In this document: piece by piece, positions 7,660 through 15,085 of the stretch
Layout: the number at the start of each line of letters is the position of its first letter
Position numbering within the stretch: the first letter of the stretch is position 1
NCBI GenBank assembly: GCA_945861255.1
Contig: CAMAUG010000002.1
Location: 1-30,821 of the forward strand
Reading direction: 5' to 3'
DNA: 30,821 bases
From: Candidatus Sulfopaludibacter sp. SbA3
GTDB lineage: Bacteria; Acidobacteriota; Terriglobia; Bryobacterales; Bryobacteraceae
Position numbers and translations under genes: made by a program
Notes under the pieces: generated by a model
Database searches by the model: none
The model's input: only the letters and a program-made list of their open reading frames with translations
What the model was told of the DNA's origin: nothing

Positions 7660-8464
7660 AGTTCGCGGAGTGCATAAGACGTTTTACGCCGGTACGCCGA
7701 ACGAAGTACGCTCGCTGCAAGGCGTCACGCTATCGATCGCGGAGGGCTCCTTCGTAATCGTAATCGGGACGAACGGCTGCGGTAAATCGACGCTGTTGAA
7801 CGCAGTATCGGGAACGTTCCTGGTGGACGCTGGAACTATACGTCTGGACGGGCACGATATCACGCGGTGGCCGGAGTACAAACGCGCGCCCATGATCGGG
7901 CGCGTATTCCAGAACCCGTTCAGCGGGACTTCCCCGAATTTGACCATTGCGGAGAACCTGGCACTGGCCTCGCGGCGCGGCCATCGGCGCGGGCTGGGTT
8001 CTATTCGCAGCGACAAACTGATGGCCGAAATGCGGGAGCGTGTCAGCCGCCTGAACATGGGCCTGGAAACCCGGCTGGACGACCCCATTGGAACGCTTTC
8101 CGGCGGCCAGCGCCAGGCTCTGACTCTGATGATGGCAACTTGGGTGAAGCCCAAACTGCTGCTGCTGGACGAGCACACCGCGGCGCTGGACCCCAAGAGC
8201 GCGGATCAGGTGATCCGGCTGAGCGAAGAGGAAATCTCTCGCGCGCGCCTGACTTCGCTGATGGTCACGCATTCCATGCAGCAAGCTGTGAACCTGGGCG
8301 ACCGCCTGATCATGATGCACCGCGGCCGCGTGCTGCACGATTTCGAGGGCGCCGAGAAGCGCCGCTTGCGCGCCGCGGATCTGCTGGCGCGCTTTGAGGA
8401 AGTACGCCGCGCGGACCGCCTGGATGAAAGCGCCGCTGAGATGCTGCGGCGGGTGTACGTGTAG
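7652..8464 (+). CDS. ABC transporter ATP-binding protein
   Basis: The 270-residue ATPase starts at ATG 7652, inside the end of the permease gene. Walker A is GTNGCGKST (residues 39-47), the signature is LSGGQRQAL, Walker B is LLLLDEHTAAL (with Asp-Glu), and the H-loop is VTHSM. All catalytic motifs are intact. Its RPS-type partner genes upstream make this the energy-coupling subunit of the importer. The 3' end of this gene (8411-8435) has a near-identical 25-bp copy at 10034-10058, beyond the accessory genes. Confidence 0.93.
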   Translation: MLEVRGVHKTFYAGTPNEVRSLQGVTLSIAEGSFVIVIGTNGCGKSTLLNAVSGTFLVDAGTIRLDGHDITRWPEYKRAPMIGRVFQNPFSGTSPNLTIAENLALASRRGHRRGLGSIRSDKLMAEMRERVSRLNMGLETRLDDPIGTLSGGQRQALTLMMATWVKPKLLLLDEHTAALDPKSADQVIRLSEEEISRARLTSLMVTHSMQQAVNLGDRLIMMHRGRVLHDFEGAEKRRLRAADLLARFEEVRRADRLDESAAEMLRRVYV

Positions 8465-8541
8465 GGCAGGCCGTGGCCGCGGCCGCCGAGATATTAGCTA
8501 TCCTTGCATTGAAGCGCAGCAGCGCATCCGAGGTGACCAGC

Positions 8542-9420
8542 GTGCCGAACAAACTATGTTTCGCGGCTTTGCTATTGTTGACCACTCTCGGGCTGGCTCA
8601 GGACTCAGGGCGCGCGCAAACGGAGGTTCGCTTCGTCGAGGTCGAGCCAGGGATCAACCTGGAAGTCGTCGATTGGGGCGGTAGAGGACGGCCCGTGGTA
8701 CTCTTGGCCGGCCTTGGAGAGACAGCGCACGTCTACTATCAATTCGCGTCAAAGTTGACGGACGCGTACCATGTCTTCGGAATCACGCGGCGCGGATTCG
8801 GCGCGTCCAGCGTGCCGAATTCCGGCTACACAGCGTCAAGATTGGCGGACGATGTGGTCAGAGTCCTTGACGTGATGAAGATCGATGAGGGTGTCTTGGT
8901 GGGCCATTCGGTCGCCGGTGAGGAATTGAGCGCCGTCGGGGCCCGCTACGCCGACCGGATCGCCGGACTGATCTATCTGGACGCGGCTTGGGACCGCACT
9001 TATTCCGCGCCGAAGGAAGAACAGGACCGTGCTGCGAAGATGGGGATCGCCGGGCAGCCCAAAGCCGTTCCAGGGCGATTCGATCCTGCACACGCAGTCA
9101 GGGCTGGAGTGCAGAAACCAGACTATGACCAGATACGCGTGCCGGCGCTGGCCTTTTATCCCGCTTCGAGATCCTGGCAGGAACTGCTACCGGGAGCTCC
9201 TGCGATTACTGACCCGGAGAAGCGGGCGCTCGCGGAACAAGTCGTCGCTGATGTAGCGCGTGTGAGGAAACGCATGGCGGAAGCATTTCGTTCCGGCGTC
9301 GCGGCCTCACGTGTGATTGAGTTGCCCGGAGCTGGTCACTACCTTTTTCAAACGAATGAAAGTGACGTGCTGCGGGAGATGCGGCTCTTTATCGAAAAGC
9401 TTCCGGCGCCGCGGAATTGA
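8542..9420 (+). CDS. Exported alpha/beta hydrolase
   Basis: A GTG at 8542 with GAGG at 8529-8532 is the best start. It gives a signal peptide (MPNKLCFAALLLLTTLGLAQ), while the longer frame from 8473 puts extra residues before it. The 292-residue protein shows the alpha/beta hydrolase pattern: WGGRGRPVVLLAGLG with an oxyanion-hole region, ITRRGFGASS, the nucleophile elbow GHSVAGEE (Ser in GxSxxG), a YLDAAWD acid strand and a C-terminal GAGHYLFQ with the catalytic His. The substrate is unknown; esterase or epoxide-hydrolase-like activities occur in the family. It lies between the ABC operon and the toxin-antitoxin pair and has no clear partner. Confidence 0.85.
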   Translation: MPNKLCFAALLLLTTLGLAQDSGRAQTEVRFVEVEPGINLEVVDWGGRGRPVVLLAGLGETAHVYYQFASKLTDAYHVFGITRRGFGASSVPNSGYTASRLADDVVRVLDVMKIDEGVLVGHSVAGEELSAVGARYADRIAGLIYLDAAWDRTYSAPKEEQDRAAKMGIAGQPKAVPGRFDPAHAVRAGVQKPDYDQIRVPALAFYPASRSWQELLPGAPAITDPEKRALAEQVVADVARVRKRMAEAFRSGVAASRVIELPGAGHYLFQTNESDVLREMRLFIEKLPAPRN

Positions 9421-9443
9421 AATAGAAGACGTTTCTCGGGCGT

Positions 9444-9449
9444 TATACT
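9444..9449 (+). promoter_or_regulatory. Candidate -10 box (TATACT) for the toxin-antitoxin pair
   Basis: TATACTGAAAG starts here, 16 nt before the ATG at 9466. TTGAAA at 9417-9422 is upstream at a long 21-nt spacing. Confidence 0.4.
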
Positions 9450-9465
9450 GAAAGCGGACATTCCC

Positions 9466-9684
9466 ATGGGCCCTCAAATCTGGCACAGCCATCCGGAAAT
9501 TCTGGGAGGCACACCTGTATTCGTGGGTACCCGTGTTCCGGTTCGCTCCTTGTTCGATTATCTGGAAGGCGGCGAGTCTTTGGATGAATTCCTGAGGCAG
9601 TTCCCGTCGGTGAAACGGGAACAAGCCATCTCCGCGCTGGATGAAGCGCGTGATTCGCTCCTCACCGGTGTTCATCATTCTTGA
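9466..9684 (+). CDS. DUF433-type antitoxin
   Basis: The 72-residue protein matches the DUF433 pattern closely: HPEILGGTPVFVGTRVPVRS, LFDYLEGGESLDEFLRQFP and VKREQA. Members are small winged-helix-like proteins, the antitoxin partners of PIN-like DUF5615 toxins, and probably autoregulate. There is almost no leader and no strong Shine-Dalgarno between the TATACT box and the ATG. The toxin start GTG (9668) overlaps the last 17 bases of this gene, the usual coupled arrangement. The antitoxin frame is intact although the toxin is broken. Confidence 0.88.
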   Translation: MGPQIWHSHPEILGGTPVFVGTRVPVRSLFDYLEGGESLDEFLRQFPSVKREQAISALDEARDSLLTGVHHS

Positions 9685-9996
9685 CGAAAACCTCCCCGCC
9701 GGGCTCGCGCCGAGTTGGCGCCGCACCACGTCGACACGGTGGCCGGCGTGAGTTGGGCCGGGATCACAGACGGAAGGCTTCTGCACCTCGCCGCGCACCG
9801 CTACGATGCATTTCTTACGATGGACCGGAGCATCGAGCAGCAGCAGAACTACTCCAACCTGCAATTACGAATCGTGGTGCTTCGAGCTCCTTCCAGCCGG
9901 CTACTGCATCTACGGCCGCTGGTCCCCAGCGTGTTGAACGCTCTTGATCAAATGATGCCGGGCCAGTTGCGAACCGTGGCGGCGGCGCTCGCCTGA
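9668..9996 (+). pseudogene. DUF5615 PIN-like toxin, frameshifted
   Basis: A frame starting GTG 9668 encodes VFIILDENLPAGLAPS, the N-terminal strand and acidic pair (D-E-N-L-P) of DUF5615 PIN-like nucleases. It then goes on in a wrong frame to a stop near 9752. The continuation, LAPHHVDTVAGVSWAG...LLHLAAHRYDAFLTMDRS...IVVLRAPSSRL, lies in another frame from 9715 to the TGA at 9994-9996. The two join at 9713-9717 if one base is read twice, so about one base is missing relative to an intact gene. Together they cover the whole family length (~109 residues), and the catalytic acids D-E and D (FLTMDRS) are present in the two parts. No slippery heptamer is seen, so a decayed toxin or a sequencing error is more likely than programmed frameshifting. 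Confidence 0.75.
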
Positions 9997-10033
9997 GGGC
10001 GTTCTGGCCGCCATTCACGCTCCTCCGCGCCTC

Positions 10034-10058
10034 GCGGACCGCCTGGATGAGAGTGCCG
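10034..10058 (+). repeat. Near copy of the ABC ATPase gene 3' end
   Basis: These 25 bases match 8411-8435 at 23 positions. In both places the same phase can be read as ADRLDESA, which in the first copy is the ATPase C-terminus. Here the frame runs on to a stop within ~50 bases and is not part of a gene. Confidence 0.55.
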
Positions 10059-10159
10059 TGGACCCGTTGAACGAATCCGCGCGGACTGACCCGGCACGGT
10101 AACGGATATCCGTCGCCGCGTCGCGTCGCGGAAACTCGGGGATTGGCCTGTTTTCACGC

Positions 10160-10165
10160 TATTCT
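10160..10165 (+). promoter_or_regulatory. Candidate -10 box (TATTCT) for the ornithine-cyclodeaminase-like gene
   Basis: TATTCTGAAAG lies 14 nt before the ATG at 10180 and resembles the TATACTGAAAG before 9466. No Shine-Dalgarno fits in the short leader. Confidence 0.35.
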
Positions 10166-10179
10166 GAAAGTGAACCCCC

Positions 10180-11406
10180 ATGCACCAGGAAGTGGTTGAG
10201 GCCCAGGGCCATCTCATCGATTCGCACCTGATGGAACAGATCTTCGACACGGTCGTCGAATTCAACGGCCGTTTTGAAGTGGAACAGTTTCGCATCGGGC
10301 GCACCAACGCCGATAACTCGTATCTCCGGCTGAAAGTTGAAACTGAATCTGAAGCCGACATGCAGCAGGTACTCAGCCAGTTGCTGGGCTTGGGCTGCGC
10401 GCCGGCCGATTCCGGCGATGCCGTGCTCGCCATGGTGGAGCGCGATTGCTGCGCTCCCGAGGACTTTTATTCCACCACCAATCACAAGACCATGGTGCGC
10501 CACCAGCACAAATGGATCGAAGTGGACAATCAGCGCATGGACGCCATGGTGGTGGTGGGCGGCTCGTGCGGCGATGGCAGAGCTTCATGCCGGCGTCTGC
10601 GGGATCTGAAGAAGGGCGATCAGGTGGTGGTGGGCATGCGCGGCATTCGCGTGATGCCGGAATCGAAAGAGCGCGACCGGCTGGCGTTCGCGTTCATGAG
10701 CAACGGTGTTTCCTCCGAGCGGCAGGTGGAAACCGCGGTCCGGCAAGTGGCGGCCCTGATGCGCCAGTGCCGGGAGGCCGGCCAGAAGATCATCGCCGTC
10801 GCTGGCCCGGTTACGGTTCACACGGGCGGCTCGCAGGCGATGGCCAAGCTGATCCGCGGCGGATGGGTGCAGGCGCTGCTCGCGGGAAACGCGCTGGGCG
10901 TGCATGATATTGAGGCGGCGCTGCTCGGCACGTCGCTGGGCGTGCGCCAGAGCGACGGTCGCCAGGAAGAGCACGGCCACCGCAACCACATGCGGGCCAT
11001 CAACGCGATCTACCACGCGGGCAGCATCGCCAAGGCCGTGGAATGCGGACGCCTGACCACCGGCGTGATGTATGAATGCGTGAAGGCCGGCGTGCCGTTC
11101 GTGCTGGCGGGGAGCCTGCGCGACGATGGTCCGCTGCCCGACACTATTACGGACATGAATGAGGCGCAGGATGCCTACGCCGCGCAGCTGAAGGGCGCGG
11201 GTCTGGTGCTGTGCCTGGGGTCCATGCTCCACTCGATCGCCACCGGCAACATGCTGCCGAGCTGGGTCAAAATTGTGTGCGTGGATATCAACCCGGCTGT
11301 CGCCACCAAGGTCAGCGACCGGGGCACCGGACAGGCCATAGGTGTGGTGACGGACGTCGGACTGTTCCTGGATCTGTTGGCGCGCAACCTGGAGGCTGCC
11401 GCTTGA
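10180..11406 (+). CDS. LOR/SDH family protein, probable ornithine cyclodeaminase (TIGR00300 type)
   Basis: The 408-residue protein is cytoplasmic and full length for this family, with an N-terminal LOR/SDH region (residues ~1-100, VEAQGHLIDSHLMEQIFDTV) and a C-terminal NAD-binding-like region containing AGPVTVHTGGSQAMAKLIRGGWV, GVRQSDGRQEEHGHRNHMRA and SMLHSIATGNMLPSWVKIVCVDINP. The family includes the C-terminal half of cyanobacterial AgrE/ArgZ and an archaeal ornithine cyclodeaminase, which convert ornithine to proline and ammonia; I name the function from these relatives. Older annotations call it LOR/SDH bifunctional enzyme region without proof of lysine degradation. Its last codon overlaps the TTG start of queF (TTGA), an unexpected partner. 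Confidence 0.8.
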   Translation: MHQEVVEAQGHLIDSHLMEQIFDTVVEFNGRFEVEQFRIGRTNADNSYLRLKVETESEADMQQVLSQLLGLGCAPADSGDAVLAMVERDCCAPEDFYSTTNHKTMVRHQHKWIEVDNQRMDAMVVVGGSCGDGRASCRRLRDLKKGDQVVVGMRGIRVMPESKERDRLAFAFMSNGVSSERQVETAVRQVAALMRQCREAGQKIIAVAGPVTVHTGGSQAMAKLIRGGWVQALLAGNALGVHDIEAALLGTSLGVRQSDGRQEEHGHRNHMRAINAIYHAGSIAKAVECGRLTTGVMYECVKAGVPFVLAGSLRDDGPLPDTITDMNEAQDAYAAQLKGAGLVLCLGSMLHSIATGNMLPSWVKIVCVDINPAVATKVSDRGTGQAIGVVTDVGLFLDLLARNLEAAA

Positions 11407-11810
11407 GAAAGCAATATACGGACGAGCACGCAGAGGCCGGCGTCCGCGCCGTCCTGCCGGAGATCGAATGCTGGCCGAACCAATACCAGACCGGCTATGA
11501 AATTGAAATCGAGATGCCGGAGTTTACTTCGGTCTGTCCGAAGACGGGGCTGCCGGACCATGGGACTCTGTTGCTCACCTACGTGCCCGACAAGTGGTGC
11601 CTGGAACTGAAGTCGTTCAAGATGTATACGCTGGCGTATCGCAATCTTGGAATTTTCCAGGAGAACGTGGTCAATAAGATGCTGGAGGACGTGGTGAAAG
11701 CCGCCAAGCCTATCCGCGCCACGGTCACGGGCGAGTTTCTGCCGCGCGGAGGCGTGCACACCAGAGTCACGGCAAGTTGGTCCCGGCCGGCGGGAAGACG
11801 CGCGCGCTGA
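11403..11810 (+). CDS. queF: NADPH-dependent 7-cyano-7-deazaguanine reductase
   Basis: QueF reduces preQ0 to preQ1 in queuosine synthesis for tRNA. The frame starts with TTG at 11403, overlapping the upstream TGA by 4 nt; no ATG fits before the conserved core. The 135-residue product is of the short unimodular type. It has SVCPKTGLPDHG, with the catalytic Cys45 that forms the thioimide and Asp52, and the QueF signature ELKSFKMY (residues ~70-77), followed by NQ/FQENVVNKM and TVTGEFLPRGGV. The rest of the queuosine genes are not nearby, so the operon with an ornithine-cyclodeaminase-like gene looks like a chance or unknown linkage. Confidence 0.92.
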   Translation: MRKQYTDEHAEAGVRAVLPEIECWPNQYQTGYEIEIEMPEFTSVCPKTGLPDHGTLLLTYVPDKWCLELKSFKMYTLAYRNLGIFQENVVNKMLEDVVKAAKPIRATVTGEFLPRGGVHTRVTASWSRPAGRRAR

Positions 11811-11828
11811 TGGCTGAATCCCCGGTTG

Positions 11829-11834
11829 TATAAT
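11829..11834 (+). promoter_or_regulatory. Candidate -10 box (TATAAT) for the 199-residue gene
   Basis: A perfect TATAAT overlaps the first possible ATG (11833) and lies 16 nt before the second ATG (11851). If used, only the second start would be in the transcript. Confidence 0.45.
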
Positions 11835-11850
11835 GTGGCTGGCTCTCTTC

Positions 11851-12450
11851 ATGTGGATTTTCTCGACCGTCGTGCTCGCGATTGGCGTCTTTTCCAGCCT
11901 GGAGGCGGAACCGCTACCCATTGGTTTCACGCGCGGCAGTTTGCTTTCGATCGAAGCCGGGTCATTGGCGGTGCGCCGCGCCGACGGGGTGGTTTACGAT
12001 TGCGGGTACGATGGCCACACTTTTTTCCAGCGCGACCGCTGGCCGATTCAAGCGGGCCAACTCTCCGCGGGGGAATCCGTGGAAGTGCTGTCCGACCGCC
12101 GGGCCGGCACGCACGCCTGCTACACGCGGATGCTTTCGGTCGTGTACGCGGTTGCCGGGCGCTCGGCCCCGGTACCGCGGCGCGAGCCGCTACCTATGCA
12201 CGGCTCGGTCACGCTGGCCGGATTGGTAACCCATGAAGATGGCTCTTCGTTCACGGTCAAAACGCGCGGCGGGGAACGCACGCTACGATTGCGCGCGGAC
12301 ACTTCTTACTCGCAGAACGGACTGCGGCTGGCGGAGCGCGCGCCGCTCATCAATCAACACGTGTTCATCCGTGGCGGGCGCGGCACAAATGGCGCGCTGG
12401 AAGCGTATCAGATCATGTGGGGCCAGATCCTGACGGGACCCGTTCGTTGA
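11851..12450 (+). CDS. Small exported protein of unknown function
   Basis: I chose ATG 11851 over 11833 because a TATAAT box overlaps the upstream ATG; the longer form would add MWLALF. The 199-residue product begins with a signal peptide or anchor (MWIFSTVVLAIGVFSSLEA). It then has two beta-rich parts: residues ~30-110 with SIEAGSLAVRRADGVVYDC and a Cys pair that could form a disulfide, and ~115-199 with a sheet region (TLAGLVTHEDGSSFTVKTRG...HVFIRGGRG) resembling OB-like DUF5666 modules. No catalytic motif is visible. It converges with holA, and a hairpin lies between them. Confidence 0.7.
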   Translation: MWIFSTVVLAIGVFSSLEAEPLPIGFTRGSLLSIEAGSLAVRRADGVVYDCGYDGHTFFQRDRWPIQAGQLSAGESVEVLSDRRAGTHACYTRMLSVVYAVAGRSAPVPRREPLPMHGSVTLAGLVTHEDGSSFTVKTRGGERTLRLRADTSYSQNGLRLAERAPLINQHVFIRGGRGTNGALEAYQIMWGQILTGPVR

Positions 12451-12453
12451 CCG

Positions 12454-12478
12454 GGTTCGCCGCCGCGCCGGGCGAGCC
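12454..12478. terminator. Bidirectional terminator candidate between convergent genes
   Basis: Arms GGTTCGCC (12454-12461) and GGCGAGCC (12471-12478) form eight pairs, one of them G-T, with a 9-nt loop. It lies between the stop of the 199-residue gene and the stop of holA. Confidence 0.45.
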
Positions 12479-12480
12479 GT

Positions 12481-13557
12481 TCAGGCCGCGGTCAGCGTGA
12501 GGATCAGATCTTCCATGACGATGCGATCGTCGGGCCGCGCGTCGCGCAGCGAGCGGTCGGCTTCGAAGAGCTTCACTAGCGCGCGCTCCAGCTTGGTCTT
12601 GGAAAACGCTTCCATGGTTTGTTCGATCTGCCGCGCCCGCTCCGGCCAGATGCGCGCGCCCAGTTTGTTGAAGTGCGCCTGAATCTGGGAGGCGTTGCGT
12701 GCGCCGGCTTCGCGCGCCGCCAATGCCATACGGAACTGCGTGGCCAGGAAAGTTAATGCCAGTGGCATGTACTCGCCGTCGCGGGACAGCGTGTCGAGGA
12801 GCTCCAACGCGCGCGTGCGGTCGCCGCGGCCGAGGGCGGCCACCAGCGCGAAAATGTTGGCTTGCTGAGCGTCCGGCACCAACGCGGCGATATCCGCCGC
12901 CGTCACTTTTCGCGCGCCGTTGGTCAGCAGACGCAGCTTCTCGATCTCCACCGCGATGCGGGAGGCGTCGCCCCCCGTGGCATCCAGCAGCAGCGCGAGT
13001 TCCGCCAAGCCCAGTTGCAGGCCGGTCTCTTTGGCCAGCGATTGCGCCAGTGCGCGCGCCGCTTCCGGCGAAAACGGGCTGAATTCCACCTGCGCCGGTA
13101 CCGCGGCGAAAAATTTCTGGGCGCGTTCGAGCTTGGCTTTGTCGTCGCCTTCAAAGCCGTAGCGGCTCACCTCAAGCACGACGACCGTTCCCGGCGTTGG
13201 TTCGCGCAAATAGGCCGCCAGTTCACCGGCGTCACCGGAGGCCGCACCGTCCCCGTCGTCACTCGCCTGGGCCGCGCGCCCACGCGGCAGAACCGTCTCC
13301 GCACTGCCAATCCAGACAATGCGCCGGGGAGCAAACAGGGACATCGCGCGTGCGTCGTCCAGAGCGGCCGCCAGCGGCGTCTCACTAAGGTCCACGCGAG
13401 TGAATCCGCTCTCTCGTTCCTCTTGTGTGTCCCCTAAGACAGCGCTGAGCAGTGCGCGGCGGCAGCGTTCGCGCTGGAAGATTTCGGGTCCCAGGAAGAG
13501 ATACACCGGCGAGGGGCCGTTCTTTTTCAAGCTGGAAAGAAACTGATCCGGTGTCAT
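12481..13557 (-). CDS. holA: DNA polymerase III delta subunit
   Basis: The delta subunit opens the beta clamp in the clamp loader. The 358-residue length is typical. The N-terminal MTPDQFLSSLKKNGPSPVYLFLGPEIFQRE is the family start, without the functional P-loop that tau/gamma carries. Mid-region (ALDDARAMSLFAPRRIVWIGSAE) and C-terminal (FEADRSLRDARPDDRIVMEDLILTL) segments match the HolA domains. It is the last gene of the psd-pssA-asd/usg-like-lptE-holA operon, 5 nt after lptE. lptE-holA adjacency is common in bacteria, which supports both calls. Confidence 0.9.
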   Translation of the reverse strand: MTPDQFLSSLKKNGPSPVYLFLGPEIFQRERCRRALLSAVLGDTQEERESGFTRVDLSETPLAAALDDARAMSLFAPRRIVWIGSAETVLPRGRAAQASDDGDGAASGDAGELAAYLREPTPGTVVVLEVSRYGFEGDDKAKLERAQKFFAAVPAQVEFSPFSPEAARALAQSLAKETGLQLGLAELALLLDATGGDASRIAVEIEKLRLLTNGARKVTAADIAALVPDAQQANIFALVAALGRGDRTRALELLDTLSRDGEYMPLALTFLATQFRMALAAREAGARNASQIQAHFNKLGARIWPERARQIEQTMEAFSKTKLERALVKLFEADRSLRDARPDDRIVMEDLILTLTAA

Positions 13558-13562
13558 TCGTG

Positions 13563-14075
13563 CTAGAAATTCTCCAGAATCGCGGAAACCACGTGGCGCG
13601 CAGTTTGCTGGCTGGCGCGATCCATAGCGACGTCGCTCTCTTCAAAAAACGCGCCGGGATCGACGGATATCTGGTAGCGCTCGCGGATTTCCATGCTCGG
13701 GCGGGTAAAGAGAACTTTGCCTGAAACCCGCTCCACCAGGCTGATTTGAAGGATGACACGGAACTCCACGGCGCTGGCGCGTCCGGTGGCAGGATCGAAC
13801 ACGGTGGGATAGGCGAAATAGTTGGTCACCACGCCGCGCAGGATGGCGTCCGCCGAATCCGGTTCGGGAACCACGCGGTAGCGCGTGCGCGTGATGAACT
13901 CGCGCGAAATCGCTTCAGGGAGGCGGTCGGTAAGCTTATAGCGCGTGGTGAGGTTGGAAAAGGCGGGGACGGCGATTGCCTGGATGTTCTTCGGCACCAG
14001 ATCGGCGTGTCCGCCGGTGTGGTAGCCGCAGGAGGCAAGCGTCACCCATAGAGCGGCGCCGGCGGCGGCCTTCAT
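13563..14075 (-). CDS. lptE: LPS-assembly lipoprotein LptE-like
   Basis: The ATG at 14075 overlaps the upstream stop (ATGA) and gives a lipoprotein signal with lipobox LASC (Cys16), so the longer frame is rejected. The 170-residue product reads CGYHTGGHADLVPKNIQAIAVPAF, then LPEAISREFITRTRYRVVPEP and a C-terminal beta region (RVILQISLVERVSGKVLF). The CGYxxxG start and NIxxIAVPxF strand are typical of LptE/LptE-like (PF04390), which plugs the LptD barrel for LPS delivery to the outer membrane. This supports a diderm envelope. LptE sequences are weakly conserved. Confidence 0.85.
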   Translation of the reverse strand: MKAAAGAALWVTLASCGYHTGGHADLVPKNIQAIAVPAFSNLTTRYKLTDRLPEAISREFITRTRYRVVPEPDSADAILRGVVTNYFAYPTVFDPATGRASAVEFRVILQISLVERVSGKVLFTRPSMEIRERYQISVDPGAFFEESDVAMDRASQQTARHVVSAILENF

Positions 14076-15085
14076 CGCAGGCACTCCCGTGCGACGGCGA
14101 CCGCGTTCTCCGCGGAGAGCTTCAAATTGTCCGCCACGGCCCACAACCAGCACGCGCGCGGTTGATTCGAATCCGTCGCGATCGCGCCGATGCTCAGTCC
14201 GCTCTGCCCGGTGATGCCCACATTGGAGGGAGGGTCATCCACGCGGACATCCAACCCTGCGTCCTCCAGGATTTTCGCCAGGGAGCCTGGGCCAGGATTC
14301 TCCTCGAATTCCAACCACGCGGAAAAGCTATGGCCATGAAACACCGGAGCCTGAATCAAACGCAGCGACGGCATGGGAATGGAGGGAAACGCAGCCAGCA
14401 GCGACGCCAGGTGCTTCTCAATTCTCTGCTCCACGCTTTCCAGGGGTTCCAAGGCCTCTTCTCCGTAGCGCGCCAGGAGATTGAAACCGAGCTGCGCGTC
14501 GAACACTTCGGTCTTGAGTTTCTTGAAAGAAAGGACGGCGACGGTCTGCTGCTGCAATTCATCGATTCCTTTCTTGCCGCGCTCGCTGGCGGGCTCGAAG
14601 ATGTGAATGATGATGCGGCGGAGCACGGCGCGGCGCGCGATGACGGCAAGCAGTGCCGCGATGGCGATGGCGGCGGGATGCGCGATGACATCGATGGATT
14701 GCTCCCGCGAGCGGGCGCCCGCTTCCACGGAGGGCGCGCGCAAACGCGCGTTAGGCTGATCTTCAAGCGCTCCGGTCACATCGACCAGCACCGGTCCGCC
14801 GCGCGGGTTCAATTTCAGCGCACGGCGGCTGGACGCGGGCGATCCTGCGAGAAACGCGACCTGCGCACCTGCCAGAGATTGCGCGCTCAACGGGGTGAGT
14901 ACGGCGGCGCCGTCTTCCTCCGCGTCGTCCACCGCACTCAATATGACCGCGTTCTCAGCGGAAGCCGAGATCATCTCGATTAGCGGCGCTGGGCTGACCT
15001 GCCTCAACAATCCATGGATTTCCCGCGCGAGGAGGGAATCGCCGCCAACGAGTGCGACGCGCGGACGAGTCTTGGGTTCAGCCAA
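14072..15085 (-). CDS. Aspartate-semialdehyde-dehydrogenase-like protein lacking the catalytic Cys (Usg-like)
   Basis: The 337-residue product has the Asd fold: an N-terminal Rossmann region (RVALVGGDSLLAREIH) and the segment GKKGIDELQQQTVAVLSF that aligns with the SGAGKxGxxEL loop of Asd. At the place of the active-site cysteine (usually NPNCSTI) it has HPAAIAI, residues 136-142, with Ala139 in the Cys position. The later His region (VFHGHSFSAWLEF) is kept. So it is probably not an Asd but a catalytically dead relative like the Usg protein, of unknown function. It lies between pssA (8-bp overlap) and lptE (ATGA overlap), an envelope context, rather than with lysine/threonine genes. Confidence 0.8.
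   Translation of the reverse strand: MAEPKTRPRVALVGGDSLLAREIHGLLRQVSPAPLIEMISASAENAVILSAVDDAEEDGAAVLTPLSAQSLAGAQVAFLAGSPASSRRALKLNPRGGPVLVDVTGALEDQPNARLRAPSVEAGARSREQSIDVIAHPAAIAIAALLAVIARRAVLRRIIIHIFEPASERGKKGIDELQQQTVAVLSFKKLKTEVFDAQLGFNLLARYGEEALEPLESVEQRIEKHLASLLAAFPSIPMPSLRLIQAPVFHGHSFSAWLEFEENPGPGSLAKILEDAGLDVRVDDPPSNVGITGQSGLSIGAIATDSNQPRACWLWAVADNLKLSAENAVAVARECLR

Noticed and set aside
13976..14983. Plus-strand open frame opposite the Asd-like gene
   Set aside because: A shadow frame; the minus strand carries the recognisable Asd-like fold.
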